DNA of 64,000 bases from Undibacterium sp. 5I1 (GTDB taxonomy: Bacteria; Pseudomonadota; Gammaproteobacteria; Burkholderiales; Burkholderiaceae_D): the NCBI RefSeq assembly GCF_034314085.1, contig NZ_JAVIWI010000001.1:2790001-2854000 (forward strand), written 5' to 3'. Shown piece after piece: positions 8,837 to 16,957 of this stretch; positions within the stretch are counted from its first letter, which is position 1; every line of letters starts with the position of its first letter. Under the pieces are notes generated by a model. That model saw nothing but the letters and a program-made list of their open reading frames with translations, was not told where the DNA came from and ran no database searches. Position numbers and translations under genes: made by a program.

Positions 8837-9042
8837 GGTATGAAAACACAGAAAATTATTTAATATCTGAAAGTACTTGCGATTACGAATTTATAGAGAT
8901 GACGGACTGAAACCAACAATTCCTCAGTTTTGACTATCCTGAAAATCGTGTTAATGTTGAGCAAGCGTTGGTGGCGATACACGTACCTGGCTGCATACAG
9001 AATTTAGATATTTTACGCCCAAAAATTTCAGAGTCATTATAT

Positions 9043-9122
9043 ATACTCCCATAATTTTTATTATAAATCGGCCTTTTGTCCATTAAAAAATTGGACATCT
9101 TAAATATACCCGGAAGGAGTAT
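9043..9122 (+). repeat. 80-bp intergenic element, copy 2
   Basis: It starts ATACTCCC, has the internal pair TTGTCCA / TGGACA, continues TTAAATATAC and ends GGAGTAT. It lies between the convergent halogenase and esterase genes. Apart from this element and the hairpin repeats at 8732-8836, nothing else was recognised in 8701-9264. Confidence 0.88.
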
Positions 9123-9264
9123 ATTTAAAATCCGCTGTGTGAAACGGCTACGCGCCAACCAAATCTCATCACGCAACATCCATCACCTGCCCGTTATTAC
9201 CGGGCTAGATGATGGATCGGACATCATTTCTCAACAAGCTTATTTCAACTTAGGCACTCACCAT

Positions 9265-10284
9265 TTATTTCAAATTTTGCTTCAGCTCGTCACCGGCTTG
9301 TAGCATCGCTGAGCGGACTGCGGGTACTTTACTGAGGACATTGAGAAGGCCAAAATCATGGATCATCCCTTTGTAGCGTACGGTAGTGACAGCAACACCA
9401 GCGGCGTCGAGCTTGCGGCCATAAGCTTCGCCTTCATCGCGCAGTACGTCGAACTCGGCGGTCTGGATCAGGGTTGGCGGCAAGCCTTTTAATTGCTCGG
9501 TGCTGGCACGTAATGGTGATGCATAGATTTCTTTACGTTTAGCGGCGTCAGTGGTGTAGTTATCCCAGAACCATTTCATCATATTGCGGGTGAGGAAATG
9601 ACCATCGGCAAATTGCTGGTACGAGCCGTTATCAAAATCAGCATCCGTCACCGGCCATAGCAGCACTTGTGCGCGTAACTTTGGTGCGGCGTTTTCTTTT
9701 GCCATCAGGCTGACCACAGTAGCCATATTGCCACCGACGCTATTGCCTGCAACGGCAAGGCGCGTGCCATCGACATTGATCTCTCTACCGTGTTCGGCAA
9801 CCCATTTGGTCGCGGCATAGGCTTGATTGATGGCGACGCCGTAACCGACTTCTGGCGATGGTGTGTAGTTGACGAAGACTGCTACTGCGCCAGAGTTGGT
9901 GACCAGATCACGCACCAAGCGCTCGTGAGTAGGAAAATCGCCCAACACCCAGCCACCGCCGTGGAAGAACATAAATGCTGGTAAAGTTTTTTTGACACCC
10001 GCTGGTCGGACGATAGTAAGTTTGAGATCAACGCCGTCGACTTTAATGATCTTCTCGGATACATCAGCCGCTGGCAAAGTTAGTTTGACACCAGCTTGCG
10101 CACCGATCAGTACAGCACGGGCATCGGCAACAGATAATTGCTCCAGAGGCTTGCCACCGCCAGCCTCTAGTGCTTGCAGAAATCCTTGGGTCGTCGTCTC
10201 GACACCAGGGCTGCCAGCGGCGTAGGCGCTACCGATAGCAAGATTGATCACACTAGCAGCGAGGACAGTTTTTAAGTTAGTCAT
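9265..10284 (-). CDS. Exported alpha/beta-hydrolase fold esterase (HSL family)
   Basis: About 339 residues from ATG 10284, which has AAGGAA upstream and starts a clean signal peptide (MTNLKTVLAASV...AYA). A longer frame from 10350 would bury that signal. Motifs of the hormone-sensitive-lipase family appear in order: HGGGW (108-112, oxyanion hole), GNSVGG (nucleophile Ser182 where GDSAG is usual), Asp279 in EFDVLRDEG and His309 in MIHDFG. It probably hydrolyses short-chain esters in the periplasm. A perfect palindrome at 10438-10463 and a related one at 10569-10588 lie in its promoter region. The same pattern precedes the nearby marR gene, so MarR control is likely. Confidence 0.88.
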   Translation of the reverse strand: MTNLKTVLAASVINLAIGSAYAAGSPGVETTTQGFLQALEAGGGKPLEQLSVADARAVLIGAQAGVKLTLPAADVSEKIIKVDGVDLKLTIVRPAGVKKTLPAFMFFHGGGWVLGDFPTHERLVRDLVTNSGAVAVFVNYTPSPEVGYGVAINQAYAATKWVAEHGREINVDGTRLAVAGNSVGGNMATVVSLMAKENAAPKLRAQVLLWPVTDADFDNGSYQQFADGHFLTRNMMKWFWDNYTTDAAKRKEIYASPLRASTEQLKGLPPTLIQTAEFDVLRDEGEAYGRKLDAAGVAVTTVRYKGMIHDFGLLNVLSKVPAVRSAMLQAGDELKQNLK

Positions 10285-10437
10285 AGTAATTTCCTTTAAA
10301 GTAAATGCAGTGATGGACTGCGCAATGTTTTTAAGTACGATCTCTGGCACCCTTTATATACATCCGGCGGCCAGTCGCCGGTGTAATTTGTCACTAGCTG
10401 ACGATGCTGCTCAGCCTTCTTTGATTTAAATTTTCAG

Positions 10438-10463
10438 TAATTAAATAGCGCACTATTTAATTA
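10438..10463. promoter_or_regulatory. MarR-type operator 1 (perfect 11-bp arms)
   Basis: TAATTAAATAG and CTATTTAATTA flank CGCA, a perfect palindrome with 11-bp arms. It lies about 155 bases upstream of the esterase start. Size and AT-rich arms fit MarR/OhrR-type operators, and the marR gene nearby carries a similar site. Confidence 0.6.
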
Positions 10464-10568
10464 CTTCGATTTCATTTTTATGGCCACGCTTATTTCTCAT
10501 TGTGTAGCGGGCGATTTTTACTTACTCCCTTTGATTGAATGCTATTACCATTTTTATTTAATACACTA

Positions 10569-10588
10569 TTAAATAGTGCACTATCTAA
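10569..10588. promoter_or_regulatory. MarR-type operator 2
   Basis: TTAAATAG-TGCA-CTATCTAA has the same 8-4-8 layout as operator 1 with one mismatch. An extra half-site CACTATTAA overlaps it on the left. It lies between the esterase promoter region and the end of marR. Confidence 0.5.
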
Positions 10589-10611
10589 ATAATATTGGAA
10601 TGGGATTTGAG

Positions 10612-10710
10612 TTACACCATCAGCGCATCGAGTATTTCTTCCGGTTGATTCTGCGGCACCTCGATCAGCGGATACAACTCATACAGTCGCAACGTGTTAC
10701 TAAGCAGTCT
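10612..10710 (-). pseudogene. Possible gene-end remnant next to marR
   Basis: Directly after the marR stop, in another frame, a short open stretch reads LRLYELYPLIEVPQ then NQPEEILDALMV and stops at 10612. It has protein-like composition and no start of its own, suggesting the surviving C-terminus of a lost gene. The family was not recognised. It could also be chance, as it is only about 33 codons. Confidence 0.3.
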
Positions 10711-11167
10711 TCATAATCGATGCCCGCAATGCGAGTATCTGATCCTTTAAATTCTTTACCTCATCGGTAGAACATTCCGTCGCACACAAGACCGATACTG
10801 GTAAATCGGCTGCAGCTTTACGCAAATCATTGCCTGCTTTGGTGAGCGAGATAATCACCTGGCGCTCATCACTGGCAGCACGCACACGGGTAAGTAGCTC
10901 TTGCGCTTCCATCCGTTTTAGTAAAGGGGTCAACGTCGCCGAATCTAGTACTAACTTCTGACCGATATCATTCACGGTCTGCTCATCCTGCTCCCACAAC
11001 ACCATTAACACCAGATACTGTGAGTAGGTAATACCTAGTTTTTTCAGCAGCTTGCGATATAACTTGCTCATTGCTAGGGACGTTGAGTACAAAGCAAAAC
11101 ACAACTGATCACCGAGTTGAGGTGTCTGGTTAGCGTTGTCAGTGGTGGTAGCGGCTGGCGATTTCAT
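10700..11167 (-). CDS. MarR-family transcriptional regulator
   Basis: About 155 residues from ATG 11167; an upstream TTG (11203) would run through the operator and is less likely. The winged helix-turn-helix is typical of the family: LGITYSQYLVLMVLWEQ, then TVNDIGQKLVLDSATLTPLLK and DERQVIISLT. The pattern is closest to the OhrR/organic-peroxide-sensing branch, though a sensing cysteine near the N-terminus is only tentative (LCFALYS). It probably represses itself through the site at 11178-11197 and the esterase gene downstream through operators 1 and 2. The inducer is unknown. Confidence 0.88.
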   Translation of the reverse strand: MKSPAATTTDNANQTPQLGDQLCFALYSTSLAMSKLYRKLLKKLGITYSQYLVLMVLWEQDEQTVNDIGQKLVLDSATLTPLLKRMEAQELLTRVRAASDERQVIISLTKAGNDLRKAAADLPVSVLCATECSTDEVKNLKDQILALRASIMKTA

Positions 11168-11177
11168 GTTTTGAATA

Positions 11178-11197
11178 ATATATAGCACGCTATTTAA
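11178..11197. promoter_or_regulatory. MarR-type operator 3 (autoregulatory)
   Basis: ATATATAG-CACG-CTATTTAA matches the layout of operators 1 and 2, with two or three mismatches in the left arm. It lies 11-30 bases upstream of the marR ATG, where binding would block expression of marR. Confidence 0.45.
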
Positions 11198-11313
11198 TTG
11201 CAAGCTATTTTTATCTTTTTCTGAGAAGATGGTGGCGGACGTAAGGACTTTTCATCTAGCTTGCATATTCAAAACTCGCAGATATGCGTCTAAGAATACC
11301 AAGATGATTACAC

Positions 11314-11393
11314 ATACTCCCTTAATATTTTTAAAAAATAGTCATCTAAACCAGATAACACATGGACACTTTAAATATACATATTAGGAGTAT
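11314..11393 (+). repeat. 80-bp intergenic element, copy 3
   Basis: Starts ATACTCCC and ends AGGAGTAT. The left half of the inner inverted repeat has decayed (CATCTAAACCAGA), while TGGACA and TTTAAATATACATA are kept. It lies between the cupin gene (3' side) and marR (5' side). Confidence 0.82.
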
Positions 11394-11425
11394 TTGCGAT
11401 AGACAACAAATGTCGTTCATTACGA

Positions 11426-11875
11426 TTACTTCGGCGCCCCCTCAGGAGCGGGAGTCAATATATCGTCGTCACTGGTCCAGGCGGGTGTGGTAATGGCATA
11501 AAACTCCAGTGCCTCACCTTTGCTTGCACGGATAGAGCGCACAACACTGGGCGGGATGATGATGAACGAGCCGGGGCGCACTGCGTGTGCCGTAGTCCCT
11601 GTCCAGACCTCGCCATGACCCTTGAGAATAAAGAACGATTCCTCGCCCACTTTGTTGTGACTCCATGCGCTGGCGCGACCCGGTTCCAAGTGGAATAACG
11701 CAACGCTACCCTGATCCGTCTTGGCGCCCGGCATCGCACTGCGGCCAGTGAGTTCTTTTAATTGCACTCCCGGCGAAACGGTAATCAATGGGATGTCGTC
11801 TGGATGGAAAACGGTTTGGGCATGGGTGCTTGTCATGATCGGAAGTAGCGCAAAGAGTAGGTGGGAAAGTTTCAT
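11426..11875 (-). CDS. Exported cupin-domain protein
   Basis: The 149-residue protein has a signal peptide (MKLSHLLFALLPIMTSTHAQ) and one cupin barrel: EESFFILKGHGEVWTG followed by PGSFIIIPPSVVRSIRAS. The first cupin motif keeps one acidic residue, but the usual His pair is not clear, so metal binding is uncertain. The substrate is unknown. It may bind a small molecule in the periplasm. It stands alone, upstream of repeat copy 3. Confidence 0.78.
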   Translation of the reverse strand: MKLSHLLFALLPIMTSTHAQTVFHPDDIPLITVSPGVQLKELTGRSAMPGAKTDQGSVALFHLEPGRASAWSHNKVGEESFFILKGHGEVWTGTTAHAVRPGSFIIIPPSVVRSIRASKGEALEFYAITTPAWTSDDDILTPAPEGAPK

Positions 11876-11995
11876 TGGTGTCGACGGAGACGAATTGGCT
11901 GGAGAGTCAAGAATACACGGGAGGGCAGAAGTTCAACAAGCGTAAGGCGAATTTTAGGTGCTAAATCATGTCAAAACTTATCTATTACATCAGAA

Positions 11996-12042
11996 ATCGT
12001 AGGTGAGATTAGCGCAGGGCAACTGCACGCGATCGCATACAT
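11996..12042 (+). repeat. Hairpin repeat of the GCGATTAGCGCAGCG type
   Basis: AATCGTAGGTGAGATTAGCG continues CAGGGCAACTGCACGCGATCG; it resembles the copy at 8732-8770, with an insertion before the final CATACATG. It is intergenic between the cupin and BLUF genes. Confidence 0.55.
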
Positions 12043-12155
12043 GTGAACTCCGGTCGAGGCATTGGAAGTGGAAGTCGCCTTCACCCAATGGCAAAAGCTA
12101 GACTAAAGGGAAATATCAGAATCCGTAACTTTGCCTGGCATCTCAGTAAATAAAT

Positions 12156-12190
12156 GCGCGATTACTCTTTGCTAATCGCGCCTACGGGTG
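12156..12190 (-). repeat. Inverted hairpin repeat of the same family
   Basis: Read on the minus strand it gives CACCCGTAGGCGCGATTAGC followed by AAAGAGTAATCGCGC, the same plan as the copies at 8732 and 11996. It lies just after the BLUF gene's stop codon and faces the copy at 11996. Confidence 0.6.
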
Positions 12191-12225
12191 CTTGTTAAAC
12201 ACCCCTTACTCGGTACTACTCATCA

Positions 12226-12642
12226 CTAACTAAGCCAACGCGCACTGCTCATTACCTCTGTAAAAAACTCTTTGAGCGCATGTGCTGACATGCCGTAGGG
12301 ATCAAATTCGGCAGTTGGGGAATACTTTAGGAACAAGGCTGTGTTTTCTGTGGTCGATGCAATCAAGCCCATATTCCAGCTTGTAAACTGGCGTTGAGTA
12401 ATTTCCTCCAGGGACAGGACCTCTGGCTTGGTGTGACGTTTGTCTCGCAAAATGTGGTGGTAAACCGCGTTGACTGCGGAGCGCTCACCTTCCAGGCATT
12501 GCAAAAAGATGCCGTTGGATAAATTCAGTGCTCCGGTCACCGCTAGTTTCTGATTGTTGCGGCGGGAACTTGCCAAAATATCTTTTACATCTGCGGGGCC
12601 AAGGTTAACTGCGCGGCTCGCGTAAATCAGACGAATCATCAT
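12226..12642 (-). CDS. BLUF-domain blue-light sensor
   Basis: The 138-residue protein is almost entirely one BLUF domain. It has the flavin-contacting Tyr7 (LIYAS), Asn29/30 and Gln48 (FLQCLEGE), with Trp89 and Met91 (SWNMG) at the positions that report the light state. These domains bind FAD and rearrange hydrogen bonds around the Tyr/Gln pair in blue light. No output domain is fused, so it must signal through a partner protein. No partner is obvious nearby: the neighbours are a cupin and an MFS transporter. The ATG at 12642 is followed by a second ATG at 12639. Confidence 0.92.
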   Translation of the reverse strand: MMIRLIYASRAVNLGPADVKDILASSRRNNQKLAVTGALNLSNGIFLQCLEGERSAVNAVYHHILRDKRHTKPEVLSLEEITQRQFTSWNMGLIASTTENTALFLKYSPTAEFDPYGMSAHALKEFFTEVMSSARWLS

Positions 12643-13029
12643 AATCAGACACTTTCAAAAATATAGTAAGAACACAAAAAATAAGCTTTCTGAACAGACA
12701 TTGGGCTAATTCAGTATTGGATTTCATTTTAATGATTTTAGATTTGCTGGTGCCGCTGGTGACGGGATGGAATGTCAACACACCGGTACACGCGTCTCCA
12801 TGATTAGAGGCAAGGGTCTTCCCCTCTGCTAACAACAGGAGCTTTAATACGTCACTGAGTACCAGAAAAATCCTCAAACAAAGTCAAAGATCATGCTATT
12901 CTGCTTTCTTGAAAAGGATTTCATAAATTTTGACTGGCGTAATTTGTGCCTGAATTCCGCTTAAAAATCTGGCAATAAAATAGTTTGCGGCAAAGACTGC
13001 AAACAAAAAAGTATCCTAAGGACGAGACT
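12643..13029. other. Intergenic region between divergent BLUF and MFS genes
   Basis: About 390 bases with no convincing gene on either strand. It must hold both divergent promoters, but no clear -35/-10 pair or repeat was recognised. AAGGA is visible immediately before the MFS start. Confidence 0.5.
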
Positions 13030-14406
13030 ATGCAAAACACCCTTCCCGACGCCCTGCCTGGTGGCACGGCAATACCTCCTGCTGCGCATACGCCTGCAGA
13101 AAAAACCGCCCACACTCGGGTGAAACGCTCCCCGTTATTCTGGGTGCCTACCGGTTATTTCACGATGGCCTTGACGTATATGACGCTCACTAGCGTGACC
13201 GCCATCATGTTTAAGAATATGGGCATGGACAACGGTAAAGCGGCGGAATACGCCAGCTACCTGATTCTGGCGTACACCATCAAGCCGCTATTCGCGCCGT
13301 TTGTGGAGATGTATAAAACCAAGAAGTTTTTTGTGATCTGCACCCAGATTGCGGTGGCGCTTGGTTTTTTTGGTGTGGCGATCGTAATGTCCTTGCCTAG
13401 TTATATGGCGATTTTGATGGTGTTGTTCTGGATCATTTCATTTTTAGGCGCCACGCAAGATATTGCCTCGGATGGTGTGTATGTCACCTCGCTCGACAGC
13501 AAAACCCAATCACTGTATTGCGGCATACAGGGACTAAGCTGGAACATCGGCCCCATTATCGCATCCGGCGGCCTGGTCTATCTAAGTGGAAAATTGCATG
13601 CCGATGTGTTCCATCATGACCCAAAAGTATTCGGACCAGAATGGGTAGATGCCTGGCGAATCATTTTTTTCATCGTAGCAGGCGTGACTATTCTGATGGC
13701 GTTCTGGCATATGCGCGTAATGCCTGACGGCGCCAAAGCAGAGAACACACCAACCAACGCCCGTGCTGCGATGCATATTATGTGGGATTCGTTTGTCACA
13801 TTTTTCCAAAAGCGCGATGTCTGGTTGATGATCGCGTTTGCTTTTCTATTCCGCCTGAGTATCGGCTTTCTGGAAAAAATCGGCCCCTTCTTTATGGTCG
13901 ATCCGATTGCTAAAGGCGGCTTGGGTTTATCCAATGAGCTGCTGGGGATTATTTATGGCACCTATGGATTGATCGCTGTGCTGCTGGGTTCTGTACTTGG
14001 CGGAATTTTTCTGGCACGCCGTGGCTTACAGCCTTCTTTATTTATCTTGTGCTGCGCAGTGAATATCCCTAACGTGACATTTTTGCTGATGAGCCTGTAT
14101 CAGCCAAGCAGCCTGCTAGCGATTACCGCCGGTGTGGCAATTGAAAAATTCTTTTTTGGATTTGGCTCAGTCGGCTTCATGATTTATTTAATGCAGCAAC
14201 TGGCTCCGGGCAAATACACCACAACGCACTACGCTTTTGGTACCGGCTTAATGGGTTTGTGCATGCTGGTGACTGGCGTTATCAGCGGTCACTTACAACA
14301 GTTGTTGGGCTACACCAGCTACTTTACGTTTGTGATGATCGCGACAATCCCCTCGTTTCTGGTGTGCTGGTTTGCGCCCTTCCATCAAAAGGAAAAGACT
14401 GACTAG
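13030..14406 (+). CDS. MFS transporter (AmpG/SLC33-like)
   Basis: About 458 residues with 12 predicted membrane segments; ATG 13030 is preferred over 12985 because CCTAAGGACG stands just upstream. The region IIFLGATQDIASDGVYV, seen here as SFLGATQDIASDGVYV, resembles the AmpG / acetyl-CoA-transporter branch (conserved QDIA.D). Members bring in muropeptides or related sugars, but the substrate here is not determined. The next gene, on the same strand, is a peptide transporter; together they could serve cell-wall fragment or peptide uptake, which is inference only. Confidence 0.8.
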   Translation: MQNTLPDALPGGTAIPPAAHTPAEKTAHTRVKRSPLFWVPTGYFTMALTYMTLTSVTAIMFKNMGMDNGKAAEYASYLILAYTIKPLFAPFVEMYKTKKFFVICTQIAVALGFFGVAIVMSLPSYMAILMVLFWIISFLGATQDIASDGVYVTSLDSKTQSLYCGIQGLSWNIGPIIASGGLVYLSGKLHADVFHHDPKVFGPEWVDAWRIIFFIVAGVTILMAFWHMRVMPDGAKAENTPTNARAAMHIMWDSFVTFFQKRDVWLMIAFAFLFRLSIGFLEKIGPFFMVDPIAKGGLGLSNELLGIIYGTYGLIAVLLGSVLGGIFLARRGLQPSLFILCCAVNIPNVTFLLMSLYQPSSLLAITAGVAIEKFFFGFGSVGFMIYLMQQLAPGKYTTTHYAFGTGLMGLCMLVTGVISGHLQQLLGYTSYFTFVMIATIPSFLVCWFAPFHQKEKTD

Positions 14407-14565
14407 AACGCAGCGAATCCAGGCAATCCAAGCACTTTGCCTGACGACTCACAGAACTAGGTAGACATACTGCTTGACATCCATTTGTTCGACTGGCGAT
14501 ACTGCGTTGCTGCGACAAGTGCTCTAAATCTCAATTATCCATTGAGATCTTCGATCACTAAAAAT

Positions 14566-14600
14566 AAAACGGCCCAGCAATGACTGAGGCCGTTTTGTTG
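14566..14600 (+). terminator. Hairpin terminator after the MFS gene
   Basis: AAAACGGCC (14566-14574) pairs with GGCCGTTTT (14588-14596). Its 3' arm provides the T-run. It lies only 39 bases before the POT transporter start, so a promoter upstream of it (for example TTGACA at 14474 with GATACT at 14498) would place the hairpin inside the POT leader. Confidence 0.6.
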
Positions 14601-14634
14601 TCCATCACCATAAAACTAAAAAATGGAGAAATGC

Positions 14635-16206
14635 ATGAGTCAAACAATAGAAGAAACCCACACGCCGACAGACCCGGCAAAAATGCCAAAGCAAATTCCC
14701 TACATCATCGCCAGCGAGGGCTGCGAGCGCTTCAGCTTTTATGGCATGCGCAATATTCTCACCCCATTTTTGATCACGAGTTTATTGTTGTCGATGCCAG
14801 AAGCGATGCGCAAAGATATGGCAAAAGAAGTATTCCATACCTTTGTGATTGGCGTGTATTTTTTTCCTTTGCTGGGCGGTTGGCTGGCAGATCGGTTTTT
14901 CGGTAAGTACAACAGTGTGTTCTGGCTGAGTCTGGTGTATTGCGCGGGGCATGCTTGTCTGGCGGTTTTTGACGATAACCGCAACGGCTTTTACACCGGA
15001 TTGTTTTTAATCGCGCTAGGCTCAGGCGGGATTAAACCATTAGTTGCGTCGTTTGTGGGTGACCAGTTTGATCGCAGCAATAAACATCTGGCGCAAAAAG
15101 TGTTTGATGGCTTTTACTGGATTATCAATTTCGGCTCATTCTTTGCGTCGCTTCTGATGCCGATATTTCTGAAGCAGTTTGGTGCCAGCGTGGCGTTCGG
15201 CATTCCGGGTATCTTGATGTTGATTGCTACGATCATCTTCTGGTCGGCACGTAAGCGCTATATACATGTGCCTCCCGTAGCGAAAAATCCTGACTCCTTT
15301 TTAAACGTAGTCCGCACTGCGTTGATGAGCGCAGCACCAGGACAAAGTCGTAATGGCCTCATCCTCGCAGCGCTGGGTGGCGTGCTCGCGGTTGGTGGTT
15401 TATTGATGACACCCAATATCGGCATCGTTGCAGCATTATGTTTAGGCTTGGTGCTGGTGCTGGGCTTTGGCGGGCTGGGCGCCTGGATACAACTGGATCG
15501 TGCACGTGGCGTACATCCTGATGAAGCCGTAGATGGAGTGCGCTCCGTATTACGTTTGCTGGTGGTGTTTGCTTTGGTAACGCCGTTTTGGTCGCTGTTT
15601 GATCAAAAGGCATCGACCTGGATTTTGCAAGCTGATCAGATGACCAAGCCAGACTGGTTTCAATCAGCGCAGATGCAAGCCCTAAATCCTATGCTGGTGA
15701 TGTTATTAATTCCGTTTAACAATCTGATCCTGTATCCGATTCTAAAACGTATGGGTATTGAGCTGACTGCGCTACGCCGCATGGGATTAGGGATCGCTTT
15801 CTCAGGGCTTGCGTGGATCGTCGTTGGTCTGATGCAAGTGGCGATTGATGGTGGCAATCCTTTGTCGATCACCTGGCAAATCTTGCCTTATGCTTTGCTA
15901 ACGTTTGGCGAAGTATTGGTGTCGGCAACTGGCTTGGAATTTGCCTACAGCCAGGCACCGCTGGCGATGAAAGGTGTGATCATGAGCTTTTGGAATTTGT
16001 CCGTTACCATCGGCAACTTATGGGTACTGTTAGCCAATTCCAGCGTCAAGAGTGAAGCAGTCACTACGCAAATTCAAAGCACAGGGATGAGTGTGACTGC
16101 GTTCCAAATGTTCTTCTTTGCTGGCTTTGCATTATTAGCAGCGCTGGCATTTGCGCTGTATGCGAAAAGCTATTTGCTAGTCAGTCATTATCGAAAAGCG
16201 GTGTGA
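14635..16206 (+). CDS. POT-family proton-dependent oligopeptide transporter
   Basis: The 523-residue membrane protein matches the PTR2/POT family. CERFSFYGMRNIL (substrate and proton site region) lies near the N-terminus, then GGWLADRFFGKY and GSGGIKPLVASFVGDQF. It couples uptake of di- and tripeptides to proton entry at the inner membrane. ATG 14635 has GGAG 6 bases upstream; the in-frame ATG at 14623 itself contains that site. A C-rich/G-rich hairpin at 16257-16285 follows. Confidence 0.92.
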   Translation: MSQTIEETHTPTDPAKMPKQIPYIIASEGCERFSFYGMRNILTPFLITSLLLSMPEAMRKDMAKEVFHTFVIGVYFFPLLGGWLADRFFGKYNSVFWLSLVYCAGHACLAVFDDNRNGFYTGLFLIALGSGGIKPLVASFVGDQFDRSNKHLAQKVFDGFYWIINFGSFFASLLMPIFLKQFGASVAFGIPGILMLIATIIFWSARKRYIHVPPVAKNPDSFLNVVRTALMSAAPGQSRNGLILAALGGVLAVGGLLMTPNIGIVAALCLGLVLVLGFGGLGAWIQLDRARGVHPDEAVDGVRSVLRLLVVFALVTPFWSLFDQKASTWILQADQMTKPDWFQSAQMQALNPMLVMLLIPFNNLILYPILKRMGIELTALRRMGLGIAFSGLAWIVVGLMQVAIDGGNPLSITWQILPYALLTFGEVLVSATGLEFAYSQAPLAMKGVIMSFWNLSVTIGNLWVLLANSSVKSEAVTTQIQSTGMSVTAFQMFFFAGFALLAALAFALYAKSYLLVSHYRKAV

Positions 16207-16256
16207 CATTGCATCTGACTTGACCGCAAATAAGCTACATGTAAGCTAGAGATATA

Positions 16257-16285
16257 CTCCCTCTCCCGCCTGCGGGCGAGGGGAG
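16257..16285 (+). terminator. GC-rich hairpin after the POT gene
   Basis: CTCCCTCTCCCGC faces GCGGGCGAGGGGAG with a very small loop. The stem begins 51 bases after the stop codon. A weak T-run only comes later (GGGGCTTTTTAG at about 16295), so it may be a repeat rather than a true terminator. Confidence 0.4.
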
Positions 16286-16354
16286 TTAAATGCTGGGGCT
16301 TTTTAGTTGTGGATGAGATAGTCAGAGATCATTCAAAAATGCGTTTAAATCAAT

Positions 16355-16433
16355 ATACTCCCCACTATTTTCTTAAAAATAGGCTCATCGTCCAATTAAT
16401 ACCTGGACAATTAAATATACATAGTGGGAGTAT
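16355..16433 (+). repeat. 79-bp intergenic element, copy 4 (best-preserved ends)
   Basis: Perfect 8-bp terminal inverted repeats ATACTCCC / GGGAGTAT. Inside are CGTCCA / TGGACAATTAAATATAC. The left spacer is 26 bases and the right one 16, so the unit has a direction. It lies between the convergent POT and ybeY genes. Confidence 0.9.
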
Positions 16434-16504
16434 GATTTAATCTCGAATAAAGACAAGACTAGATTCAGCGTTCAGAAATAGCGACAACCGCCTACAACCT
16501 AGGA

Positions 16505-16957
16505 TTACAAATACGGATTTGGCCAACCCAAGTCAGCCAGAATCTCGATCTCTAAGGCTTCCATCTCTTCTGCTTCTTCGTCGGTCTCGTGGTCATAACC
16601 CTGGGCGTGTAAAACGCCATGGACGACCAGATGAACCGCATGTTCTTCTACCGATTTTTTTTGCTGCTGTGCTTCACTCAGCAAGACATCTGTGCAAAAA
16701 ATGATGTCTGCCTGCGTTACTTCGGCGTCTTCATCTTCGGTGTAAGCAAAGGTCAGTACGTTAGTCGCATAGTCTTTGCCGCGATAATCACGATTTAAGG
16801 TCTGGCCTTCTTCTGCATCCACAAATCGTAAAGTCAATTCTGCGGGAGCAAACAGCGCCGCCTGTATCGCTTTGCGTAACAGAGGCCGCGGTAGATTTTC
16901 TTTTAAGCGAGGATCAGGATATTGAACGGATAAACTGAGTTTGTGTTTTGCTGCCAT
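16505..16957 (-). CDS. ybeY: Endoribonuclease YbeY (rRNA maturation factor)
   Basis: The 150-residue protein ends in the zinc-binding motif [11 protein letters not shown] (His113, His117, His123), diagnostic for YbeY. It also keeps NVLTF. YbeY is a single-strand RNase involved in 16S rRNA 3'-end processing and ribosome quality control in the cytoplasm. Its ATG shares a base with the phoH stop (TAATG), so the two genes are translationally coupled; the phoH-ybeY pair is widespread in bacteria. Confidence 0.95.
   Translation of the reverse strand: MAAKHKLSLSVQYPDPRLKENLPRPLLRKAIQAALFAPAELTLRFVDAEEGQTLNRDYRGKDYATNVLTFAYTEDEDAEVTQADIIFCTDVLLSEAQQQKKSVEEHAVHLVVHGVLHAQGYDHETDEEAEEMEALEIEILADLGWPNPYL

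Noticed and set aside
12605..12877. 90-codon minus-strand frame upstream of the BLUF gene
   Set aside because: It overlaps the BLUF start in another frame and shows no domain or ribosome-binding site.
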